The translations under genes and the position numbers were made by a program. From JANMMJ01 sp964543235 (GTDB lineage: Bacteria > Pseudomonadota > Alphaproteobacteria > Rhizobiales > Aestuariivirgaceae), in NCBI GenBank assembly GCA_964543235.1, contig CAZIXE010000061.1, positions 1-22,298 of the forward strand: a stretch of DNA of 22,298 bases, read 5' to 3'. The notes below the pieces were generated by a model. The model was not told the DNA's origin. It searched no databases and saw nothing but the letters and a program-made list of their open reading frames with translations. Below, piece by piece: positions 8,773-15,559 of this stretch (the stretch's first letter is position 1; every line of letters starts with the position of its first letter).

Positions 8773-9315
8773 ATGCTGGCGTTGAGCGACGAGGAACTGG
8801 CGGTACGGGCCGGACAGGGCGATCCCTCCGCCTTCCGGCAGGTGCTGGAACGTCATTACGACCGGCTCTACCGGATTGCCTACCGGTTCTTCGGCCAGGC
8901 GTCGGAGGCTGAGGATGTGGCGCAGGACATCTGCCTGGCGCTGGCCGGGCGGATCGGCAGTTTTCGCGGTGAAAGCCGGTTCAGCACCTGGCTCTACACG
9001 GTGGCACTCAACCAGTGCCGTGACCACGCACGGCGGCAACAGAGCCGGCAGGGCCTGCAGGGGGCATTTGCCGCCTTTGCCGCGCATCAGATGGCCGACT
9101 GGGCGGACAGCGATGCCCGCACGCGCTGGCTTTACCAGGCCATGGACGCGCTGGAACCTGCCTTCAAGGAAACGGCGCTGCTGGTGCTGGCGGAAGACCT
9201 GTCACATGCCGAGGCCGGAGCGGTGCTGGGCGTGAAGGAGAGCACAGTGTCGTGGCGCATGCATGAGGTGAAGAAGAAACTGAAAGCGATGGCGGAACAT
9301 GAGCGGCGAGCTTGA
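8773..9315 (+). CDS. ECF-type RNA polymerase sigma factor (sigma70 family)
   Basis: 180-residue extracytoplasmic-function sigma factor with only regions 2 and 4. Region 2 covers about residues 12-88, including SEAEDVAQDICLAL and FSTWLYTVALNQCRDHARR. Region 4 covers about 125-172, ending in the helix-turn-helix HAEAGAVLGVKESTVSWRM. It should direct RNA polymerase to a small set of promoters, released by a signal. The coding end overlaps the start of the vWA membrane protein by 17 bases in another frame. This tight coupling is typical of a sigma factor with its controlling partner. No classical zinc-type (ZAS) anti-sigma gene is adjacent. The ribosome-binding site is weak. The ECF subgroup was not determined. 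Confidence 0.92.
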   Translation: MLALSDEELAVRAGQGDPSAFRQVLERHYDRLYRIAYRFFGQASEAEDVAQDICLALAGRIGSFRGESRFSTWLYTVALNQCRDHARRQQSRQGLQGAFAAFAAHQMADWADSDARTRWLYQAMDALEPAFKETALLVLAEDLSHAEAGAVLGVKESTVSWRMHEVKKKLKAMAEHERRA

Positions 9316-11302
9316 CCACATCCGCGCGGCTTTCCGCGAGGAAAGCCCCATCCTTCCGTCGCCGGCGGCGCGGGCAGCGGCGATAGCGCGGGCGACAGCA
9401 GCCTTTGCACAAGACTCCGAAGCGCGGCGCCAAGGAATGCGTCCCGGCACGCGTCTGATGGACCGGCTGAAGGGGTTCATCCGACGGAGTCATACCATGC
9501 CATCCATCAGACTGACACACTCACTGCTTGCCGGGAGCAGCCTCGCGGTGCTCGGGCTCGTCGTTCTCAATGTCGCCAATTCGCCCCAGAGCGGCATTGG
9601 CATGAAGGGAGCCGACGACGCCACGACTCTGCTGTCCGGAGAGCTGGCCAAGGAGGAGATCGCCGAGCCAGCTCCCGCAGCCGGCCGCACCAGCCAGTTC
9701 AGGCGCGACGCGGAGAAAAAGTCAAAAGATGCCGTTGTCGCGTCAAGGCAGAGGCCGGCAGCGCCGGCTGCCAAAGTTGATGCCTTGTCTGTTGCGCCTG
9801 CGCCCAGCACGGCTGCAGAGGGCAGGATGGCCGTCATCGGCTCGCCGGCCGGCGAGGCTGATGCCATCATGCCCGGCTATCACGACCAGGGGCGCGACCG
9901 TTTCGCCGACTTCAAGGCCAATCCGGTGAAGGTCGCGGCGGAAGAGCCGGTGTCGACCTTCTCGATCGATGTCGATACCGCCTCCTACAGTTTCGTGCGG
10001 GCGGCGCTCAACCAAAATGTCCTGCCGCGGAAAGATGCGGTGCGCGTCGAGGAGATGATCAACTATTTCCCCTATGACTATGCCGGACCCGAGAACCGCA
10101 ACACGCCCTTCAAGGCGAGCGTTACACTGATGCCCAGCCCATGGAACCCGGACACGCGGCTCATGCATGTCGGCATCAAGGGGTTTGCGCTGAACGGCCA
10201 GGAAAAGCCCCGCTCCAACCTGGTGTTCCTGATCGACACCTCGGGCTCGATGGATGAACCCAACAAGCTGCCGCTGCTGCGCAATTCACTCAAGATGCTG
10301 ACCGAGTCGCTGGCTCCCGAGGATACAGTGTCGATCGTGGTCTACGCCGGCAGCGCCGGAACGGTGCTGGAGCCCACGAAGGCCAGGGACAAGGCGAAGA
10401 TCATTGCCGCACTCGACAACCTCTCCGCCGGCGGGTCGACGGCGGGGGCCGAAGGCATCCGGCGGGCCTATCAGCTGGCGGAGCAGAGTTTCGAGCGGGC
10501 CGGCATCAACCGGGTGATCCTCGCGACCGATGGCGATTTCAATGTCGGGATTACCGACCCCGAGGAACTCAAGAATTTCGTCGAACGCAAGCGCGAGACG
10601 GGTGTGTACCTCTCGGTACTTGGTTTCGGGCGCGGCAACTACAATGACGAACTCATGCAGGCGCTCGCCCAGAACGGCAATGGCAATGCCGCCTATATCG
10701 ATACGCTGAGCGAAGCACGCAAGGTGCTGGTGGACGAGGCCAGTGCCACGCTGTTCCCCATCGCCAAGGACGTCAAGATCCAGGTCGAATTCAATCCGCA
10801 GATGGTCTCCGAATACCGGCTGATCGGCTACGAGACGCGGATGCTGAACCGCGAGGACTTCAACAATGACAAGGTCGATGCCGGGGAGATCGGCGCCGGG
10901 CATACGGTGACTGCGATCTACGAGATCACGCCGAAGGATTCGAAAGCCGCGCTGGTTGATCCGCTGCGCTACCAGCAGCGGGCCGAAACCGGGCAGGGCG
11001 GCGAATATGCCTTCCTGAAGATCCGCTACAAGCTGCCGGGTGAGGACCAGAGCAAGCTCATTTCGACGCCCGTCACCGACGCCGACGCGAAGCCGTCGCC
11101 GGAGGCCACTTTCGCCGCGGCGGTCGCCGCTTTCGGCCAGATCCTGCGCGGCGGGCAGTACACGAAGGCATTTTCGTATGACGACGTGATCACCCTGGCA
11201 CAATCTGCGAAGGGGGCCGATCCCTTCGGCTATCGCGCCGAGTTCATCAACCTGGTGCGCATGGCCAAGACGGCACAGGCGCTGGAACCGCTCAATCCCT
11301 GA
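9299..11302 (+). CDS. YfbK-type von Willebrand factor A membrane protein, possible anti-sigma partner
   Basis: 667-residue protein. Residues 1-72 are a charged, cytoplasmic-looking tail with no cysteines. One hydrophobic segment follows (about 74-93), then an Ala/Pro/Lys-rich linker to about 190. The YfbK-type N-domain is near 215-265 (STFSIDVDTASYSFVRAAL, then VRVEEMINYFPYDY). The vWA domain has the metal site DTSGS at 313-317, and a C-terminal region resembles DUF3520. The layout puts the vWA part in the periplasm. vWA domains bind partners through a divalent metal. The start overlaps the sigma gene by 17 bases, so the cytoplasmic tail is a plausible sigma-binding domain; that is inference. 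The YfbK-family assignment is firm and the function is unknown. Confidence 0.85.
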   Translation: MSGELDHIRAAFREESPILPSPAARAAAIARATAAFAQDSEARRQGMRPGTRLMDRLKGFIRRSHTMPSIRLTHSLLAGSSLAVLGLVVLNVANSPQSGIGMKGADDATTLLSGELAKEEIAEPAPAAGRTSQFRRDAEKKSKDAVVASRQRPAAPAAKVDALSVAPAPSTAAEGRMAVIGSPAGEADAIMPGYHDQGRDRFADFKANPVKVAAEEPVSTFSIDVDTASYSFVRAALNQNVLPRKDAVRVEEMINYFPYDYAGPENRNTPFKASVTLMPSPWNPDTRLMHVGIKGFALNGQEKPRSNLVFLIDTSGSMDEPNKLPLLRNSLKMLTESLAPEDTVSIVVYAGSAGTVLEPTKARDKAKIIAALDNLSAGGSTAGAEGIRRAYQLAEQSFERAGINRVILATDGDFNVGITDPEELKNFVERKRETGVYLSVLGFGRGNYNDELMQALAQNGNGNAAYIDTLSEARKVLVDEASATLFPIAKDVKIQVEFNPQMVSEYRLIGYETRMLNREDFNNDKVDAGEIGAGHTVTAIYEITPKDSKAALVDPLRYQQRAETGQGGEYAFLKIRYKLPGEDQSKLISTPVTDADAKPSPEATFAAAVAAFGQILRGGQYTKAFSYDDVITLAQSAKGADPFGYRAEFINLVRMAKTAQALEPLNP

Positions 11303-11326
11303 ACTGCACGGACAAGCGGTCGAGGG

Positions 11327-12061
11327 TCAGGGCAGTTCCATCGGCACTGCGATGAAGCGGCGGTCCAGGCCCTCGAACCCCAACGTATAGACGCCGATCA
11401 GGGCGACGAAATATGGCGCGTCGACATATTGACCAGGGGCAAACACGGCTGCGATGTCATAAGCCATGGCGCAGCCCCGCGATGCGGGAAGACCGGAATC
11501 GCGGTGCAGTTCGCGCTGCGCCCCGGAGCGGGTCTGCACAATTTCCAGGGCGAACCCCCGATATGGCCCACCCATGTCAGTCGGACAGCCGGCCGGCGTC
11601 GCAAGGTCGATCTCGGTCATTGTGAGCACGTGGCGGATCTCGCTCGCGTCACCAGGGTCAGCCCCGCTCCAATAGGCGCGGTCGAACACCATTCTGCGGC
11701 GATCGGCGACGACTTCGGTGGCGGGGTTGAGCGCCAATATCTGGACGGGGCCTTCGATACCCCTGGCAGTCAAGATGGGGCCGGCCTCACGCATGGCGGC
11801 AGCCCGGATGTCGCCCAGCGGCGTCTCTTCGGCATCGGCGCGTTTGCGAATTGGGGTGCCGGGCAACCAGGAATCGGTGGCGAGATCAATAATGAAGATT
11901 TCAGAATAGGCAAAACCCGATCCGTCCTGGATGCCATGCTGCTCGAAGGCAAAGTTCCGGCCGTCACGCGAGAAGCCCAGGGCGTTCGGTTCGGCACTGT
12001 CGGCGGCGAGAGCCACAGCGGCAGTTAATGCCAGCGCCGCCACGGCGAGGGCCAGCCGCAT
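11327..12061 (-). CDS. DUF2259 family secreted protein
   Basis: 244-residue predicted secreted protein resembling the DUF2259 (COG5497) family of alphaproteobacteria; function unknown. A clear signal peptide covers residues 1-19 (MRLALAVAALALTAAVALA), followed by a mature part that starts in the family manner with ALGFSRDGRNFAFEQHG. The ATG at 12061 shares its A with the TGA stop of the upstream gene (TGATG), which suggests translational coupling. A TTG one codon earlier is possible but not needed. It converges with the vWA gene, with 24 bases between stops. Two cysteines in the mature part may form a disulfide. Why a ligand-sensing domain gene should be coupled to it is not clear. Confidence 0.8.
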   Translation of the reverse strand: MRLALAVAALALTAAVALAADSAEPNALGFSRDGRNFAFEQHGIQDGSGFAYSEIFIIDLATDSWLPGTPIRKRADAEETPLGDIRAAAMREAGPILTARGIEGPVQILALNPATEVVADRRRMVFDRAYWSGADPGDASEIRHVLTMTEIDLATPAGCPTDMGGPYRGFALEIVQTRSGAQRELHRDSGLPASRGCAMAYDIAAVFAPGQYVDAPYFVALIGVYTLGFEGLDRRFIAVPMELP

Positions 12062-12297
12062 CAAAAGGCCCGGAAGGTGATAATGGTGTAGGTATCCTTC
12101 ACGCCCGGGATGGAGTGGACCTTCTGGTTGATGAAGTGGCCGATGTCCTCGCCATCCTCGAGATAGAACTTCACCAGGAGATCATAGTCGCCGGCGGTCG
12201 AATAGATTTCCGAAGCAATCTCGGCATCGGCAATGGCGGTTGCCACATCATAGGCCTTGCCGAGGTCAGTCTTGATCTGGACGAAGAAGGGTTTCAT
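12061..12297 (-). CDS. Stand-alone Lrp/AsnC ligand-binding (RAM) domain protein
   Basis: 78-residue protein consisting only of the Lrp/AsnC effector-binding domain, a beta-alpha-beta-beta-alpha-beta fold that assembles into dimers and higher oligomers. It begins MKPFFVQIKTDLGKAYDVAT and contains STAGDYDLLVKF and a closing ITFRAF, all usual for these small proteins. It has no helix-turn-helix, so it should not bind DNA alone; it may bind an amino acid or modify a full-length Lrp. GGCAGGAG lies about 10 bases before the ATG. Its stop overlaps the start of the DUF2259 gene. The 58 bases upstream, before the neighbouring terminator's U-tract, must hold its promoter. Confidence 0.88.
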   Translation of the reverse strand: MKPFFVQIKTDLGKAYDVATAIADAEIASEIYSTAGDYDLLVKFYLEDGEDIGHFINQKVHSIPGVKDTYTIITFRAF

Positions 12298-12355
12298 CGG
12301 CGCACACTCCTGCCACGAGTGCTAGGCTGCCCCGCCGTCTCCGGTCAAGTGCAAC

Positions 12356-12390
12356 AAAAAAGGCCCGCATGACGGGGTGCCATGCGGGCC
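12356..12390 (-). terminator. Rho-independent terminator after the first TadG-like gene
   Basis: A perfect ten-base inverted repeat, GGCCCGCATG/CATGCGGGCC (12362-12371 with 12381-12390, nine-base loop), is followed on the minus strand by six T residues (12356-12361). It lies 21 bases beyond the stop codon of the TadG-like gene at 12412. It ends that transcript before the divergently ordered RAM/DUF2259 unit. Confidence 0.9.
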
Positions 12391-12411
12391 AAGTTTACCA
12401 GCTCGCGAAGT

Positions 12412-13773
12412 TTATTCTGTGAGAAGGTGATAGCCCTGCGTCTTCAGGGTCTCCGGATCCGGGAAGCCGGCGGCCTGCCAGTCGAGATTGACATAGAGGG
12501 TCGCGGTGCCGCCCATTTCGAACTTCTTGGCGATGATCGGGAAATAGTCCGAATTCTGATTCATGTCGCCGTTGGCGTGAATGGTGAAGGTCTGTTCGGG
12601 GAAGTAGACGCCGCCTTCGATGTTGACATTGCCGCCGCTGGTGATGGTGCTGATGCCGGCCACATCGTTGGCATTGGAAGTCGGCGACTGCATCAGGACC
12701 ATGCTGGCGAGCGGGCCGGACGTCGGTGCCTTCAGATTGACGATCGACTGCGAACCGATCGAGAGGACGCTCGGGCTCTTGTTGGCGCCGGTCGTCGGGC
12801 CGTTGCCGACGAGATAGATGGTGACACCGTTGCCATAAACTTCCGAACTCGAGCTCATCGAGAAGGTGCCATTCCTGATGTAATAGGTACCGGGCGAGAG
12901 CGTAGCCTTGCCAGCGGTCTCGATGCTGATGCCGCCATTGTAGATGCCGGGCTGCAAAGTGACGCCGGCCGGCGTGTTGTTCTTGATGACCAGTTTCGAG
13001 TTCGAGCGGGTGACGGCCGTCGCCATCGCGGAATCTGCCGCAGTTACAAAGGCGGTATAGGGGTCGGGACGGACGGGACAGCCGCCGGTCGGATCGGTTG
13101 AATAGCCGGAGCCAACCCAGCCGCCGACAGCGCAGAAGCTGGCAGCTTCGGCGTAGGCGTTGCCTTGGGTGTACATGGCCTGCGCGTGGGTCGAGTTGGT
13201 ATGAACCGAGCAGGAGCTGGCCAGGAATTCGACGTTGCCGTAGAAGTAGACCGAGTTCTTGGCCGACGGGTGCAGAGCTTCCAGGCACATGTAGCCGCCC
13301 TTGCCGAAGGCTGCCTTGGACTTGGCGCCGACATCATATTTGCCGGTGTAGCTGCCATCGCCGGCATTCTCTGCCGAGCCCGATCCGCTGTTCGATGCCA
13401 TGACGCGGGTCAAGGTCCCCTGGATGTTGGCAGTCAGGGCTACGTCGACGGTATTGGGACCGATGATCACGTCCTTGCCGACAATGTCGATGCCTGACAG
13501 GACGCCCTTGTTGGCATCGACATACTTCAGTGCGGCTGCGGTGCGCTGGGCTTCGGTCCAGTCATCCGGGGCAGCAGCGGCAAGCGCGGCCGCGTCGGCG
13601 ATCTGCTGCAGCCCGGTCTTGGCGGAGACGCCACGGGAATAATCCAGGGCGATGCCCGCTGCTGCGATGAAGGGAATGGCGGAGATTGCAAACATCATGG
13701 TGATGTTGCCGGAACGGTCGGCAGCGAAATCGCGCAGGCGCCGTGCGAGGGTCTTGTGGATCTGTGCGGACAT
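12412..13773 (-). CDS. TadG-like exported protein with probable beta-helix C-terminal module (paralogue 1)
   Basis: 453-residue protein. Residues 1-20 are basic, 25-43 are a hydrophobic anchor (ITMMFAISAIPFIAAAGIA) followed by LDYSRG, and the whole to about 155 matches the TadE/TadG-like N-terminal region of Flp pilus proteins. A cysteine-containing segment follows (four cysteines, including FCAVGGWVGSG and DPTGGC). A Gly/Ser/Thr-rich part comes next (GIYNGGISIE, LSPGTYYIRNGTFSMSSS, GNGVTIYLVG), whose rhythm suggests a parallel beta-helix. The tail is KFEMGGTATLYVNLDWQAAG. The start at 13773 has AGGA about 8 bases ahead; a GTG seven codons upstream is less likely. It aligns well with the next gene upstream, as a tandem duplicate. 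Expected location: inner-membrane anchored, facing the periplasm or a pilus. Function unknown. Confidence 0.8.
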   Translation of the reverse strand: MSAQIHKTLARRLRDFAADRSGNITMMFAISAIPFIAAAGIALDYSRGVSAKTGLQQIADAAALAAAAPDDWTEAQRTAAALKYVDANKGVLSGIDIVGKDVIIGPNTVDVALTANIQGTLTRVMASNSGSGSAENAGDGSYTGKYDVGAKSKAAFGKGGYMCLEALHPSAKNSVYFYGNVEFLASSCSVHTNSTHAQAMYTQGNAYAEAASFCAVGGWVGSGYSTDPTGGCPVRPDPYTAFVTAADSAMATAVTRSNSKLVIKNNTPAGVTLQPGIYNGGISIETAGKATLSPGTYYIRNGTFSMSSSSEVYGNGVTIYLVGNGPTTGANKSPSVLSIGSQSIVNLKAPTSGPLASMVLMQSPTSNANDVAGISTITSGGNVNIEGGVYFPEQTFTIHANGDMNQNSDYFPIIAKKFEMGGTATLYVNLDWQAAGFPDPETLKTQGYHLLTE

Positions 13774-13937
13774 GGAGGGTTCCTGCTCTTTCACGTAAAC
13801 TGGTGATGCAGGACTAACATGTGGCCCATTGCCAGTGCCTGACCGGCCGGACGTTAATTTTAACGAATTGGCGCGTGGAGGTTGTCTTCGCGGCGCGTGG
13901 TTGAAAGTTTCCTAATGCGCCGGCAGCCTGAAATTTG

Positions 13938-13951
13938 CGAATGATCGTTCA
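13938..13951. promoter_or_regulatory. Candidate operator, copy C of a recurring imperfect palindrome
   Basis: CGAATGATCGTTCA resembles the TGAATG-NN-CATTCA palindrome that TetR-type repressors often bind. Together with the following GAAC, the 17-base stretch 13939-13955 agrees at 14 of 17 positions with 17353-17369 and at 14 of 17 with 17393-17409, counted by hand. It lies about 165 bases upstream of the first TadG-like start and next to the terminator of the second. No regulator is identified. Confidence 0.35.
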
Positions 13952-13955
13952 GAAC

Positions 13956-13993
13956 AAAAAATGCCGCCTGCAGTTGCGTCAACGACAGGCGGC
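13956..13993 (-). terminator. Rho-independent terminator after the second TadG-like gene
   Basis: An eight-base perfect inverted repeat GCCGCCTG/CAGGCGGC (13963-13970 with 13986-13993) encloses a further four-base stem GTTG/CAAC with a three-base loop. It is followed on the minus strand by A and six T residues (13956-13961). It begins 8 bases after the TAA of the TadG-like gene at 14001, so that gene ends its own transcript. Confidence 0.9.
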
Positions 13994-14000
13994 GATATTG

Positions 14001-15299
14001 TTACTGGCCGAGCAGCACGTAATGCGGTGTCTTGAGGTTCACCGGCTCGTCGTAGCCGGCAGCCTGCCAATCGAGCTTGACATACAACGTCGCGTTGCCG
14101 CTCATCTCGAACTTGTTGACCACCATCGGGAAATAGGGCGAACTGGTATTCGTGTCGCCATTCGCCCAGACGGTCAGGTTCTGGCTGGGGGTGTACCAGG
14201 CACCTGTAATGTTCACATCGCCGCCACTCGAGACGTAGTTCCACACGCCAGGATTCGAGTTCGGATGCTGGATCACCGCCATGGCCTTGGTCGGGCCCGA
14301 GGCGGGCGCCTTGATGTTGACATGGGCACCGGAGGTTACGTCAACCTTGCTGCTGCCGACCAGATAGAAGGTGACACCGTTGCCGGCATTGATGGTCGAA
14401 TGGATCTTAGCGTCAAGCGTACCATCCTTGATGATGTAAATGCCGGGCTGGAAATTCGCCACCGAATGGCTGCGGAACTCGATGCCACCGCAATAGACGC
14501 CAGGTGAAAGAGTTTCGGTCGTCCCCACAGCGATGCGCTTGTTGTTGTAGTTGCAGGCGCCAACCGACGGCCACTGGAAGTCGGCATAGGGGTCGGTCTG
14601 GACCTTGCAACCGCCGGTCGGATCAGGCTGGAAGCCCGAGCCGACCCAACCGCCGACGGCACAGAAATCCTCGGCCTCGGCATAGGCCGAGCCCTGGGTG
14701 CGCATGGCGGTCAGGTTGTTGGAATTGGCGTGGACCGTGCAAACCGAGGCCATGAACTCGGCGTTGCCATAGAAACGGACAGCCTCATAGTCGGTGGGGC
14801 TCAGCGACAGCAGGCACTTGTAGCTGTCCTTGCCGAACGCCGCCTTGGAATGGCTCTTCACGTTGAAATCAGGATCGAAATCATCGCTGGCGTTCTCGGC
14901 CGATCCCGGGCCTGACTGCGAGGCGGCGACCTTCACAAGGGTGCCTTCGACCAAAGCCAGGAGGGTCACGTCAACGGTGTTGGGGCCGACGACAACGGTT
15001 TTCGAGGTGATTTCGATACCGTTGAGGACGCTCTTGTTGTTGTCGACATATTTGAGGGCGATTTGCTTGCGCTGATCCGCCGTAGCGTTGGTTGGGGCGG
15101 CGCCAGCCAGGGCCGCTGCGTCGGAGATCTGCTGGAGGCCGCTCTTGGCAGTGACACCGCGCGAATAGTCGAGCGCCATGCCGGCCGCGAAGGTGACGGG
15201 CACAAGGGCCAGCGTCGAGAGAATGGTGATGTTGCCCGCATCGTGCCGCGCGAAGCGTGTTAACCTTTTTGCAAGTGCGGCCATGGTACGATAGAGCAT
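14001..15299 (-). CDS. TadG-like exported protein with probable beta-helix C-terminal module (paralogue 2)
   Basis: 432-residue paralogue of the next gene downstream. The first 136 residues align without gaps. A basic start is followed by a hydrophobic anchor (about 24-43, ending AAGMALDYSRG), LQQISDAAALAGAAP and VGPNTVDV. GPGSAEN is at 130-136. The cysteine segment is kept (FCAVGGWVGSG, DPTGGC), with two extra cysteines further on (GACNYNN, GVYCGG). The Gly/Thr-rich part (SPGVYCGGIEF, FQPGIYIIKDGTLD, GNGVTFYLVGSS) suggests beta-helix rungs. The tail KFEMSGNATLYVKLDWQAAG nearly repeats that of its paralogue. The start at 15299 has GGGG about 8 bases ahead; an inner ATG five codons later is possible. 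It has its own terminator. Likely an envelope or pilus-associated protein of unknown role. Confidence 0.8.
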   Translation of the reverse strand: MLYRTMAALAKRLTRFARHDAGNITILSTLALVPVTFAAGMALDYSRGVTAKSGLQQISDAAALAGAAPTNATADQRKQIALKYVDNNKSVLNGIEITSKTVVVGPNTVDVTLLALVEGTLVKVAASQSGPGSAENASDDFDPDFNVKSHSKAAFGKDSYKCLLSLSPTDYEAVRFYGNAEFMASVCTVHANSNNLTAMRTQGSAYAEAEDFCAVGGWVGSGFQPDPTGGCKVQTDPYADFQWPSVGACNYNNKRIAVGTTETLSPGVYCGGIEFRSHSVANFQPGIYIIKDGTLDAKIHSTINAGNGVTFYLVGSSKVDVTSGAHVNIKAPASGPTKAMAVIQHPNSNPGVWNYVSSGGDVNITGAWYTPSQNLTVWANGDTNTSSPYFPMVVNKFEMSGNATLYVKLDWQAAGYDEPVNLKTPHYVLLGQ

Positions 15300-15559
15300 C
15301 GGTGAACCCCAGAAGTTGCGTGACGGCTTCTGGTTTACAGAATCCCAATTTCACCGGCCTTAACCGCAACCCCACAATTTAGATCAAACTCTTTCCCGAA
15401 GCGAAATTGCGGGGCAATGACTAATCGGCACTGAAGGCCTGCCGGTCAATTTTCCGAAAATGCCGGCTCCGGCACGTGCCCCGCCAACCGACCGCAGATG
15501 GAGGGGGCAGGATTACCAGTCTACGTGCCCTCTCCGTTGCGTCCAGTTGCGTCTGCCGG
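15300..15559 (-). other. Intergenic region between the second TadG-like gene and the TadG-vWA gene
   Basis: 260 bases without a gene. It holds a weak terminator for the TadG-vWA gene (15457-15474) and, just ahead of the next start, a perfect seven-base inverted repeat CCAGAAG/CTTCTGG (15309-15315 with 15327-15333, 11-base loop). In the minus-strand message this hairpin would end about 9 bases before the ATG at 15299, beside the likely ribosome-binding GGGG. The promoter of the 14001-15299 gene must lie here, but I could not fix -35 and -10 boxes. Confidence 0.5.
15457..15474 (-). terminator. Possible weak terminator after the TadG-vWA gene
   Basis: A five-base stem TGCCG/CGGCA with a four-base loop (15461-15474) is followed on the minus strand by TTTTC. 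It lies about 85 bases beyond the TAA at 15560. The stem is short, so this is a modest candidate only. Confidence 0.35.
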
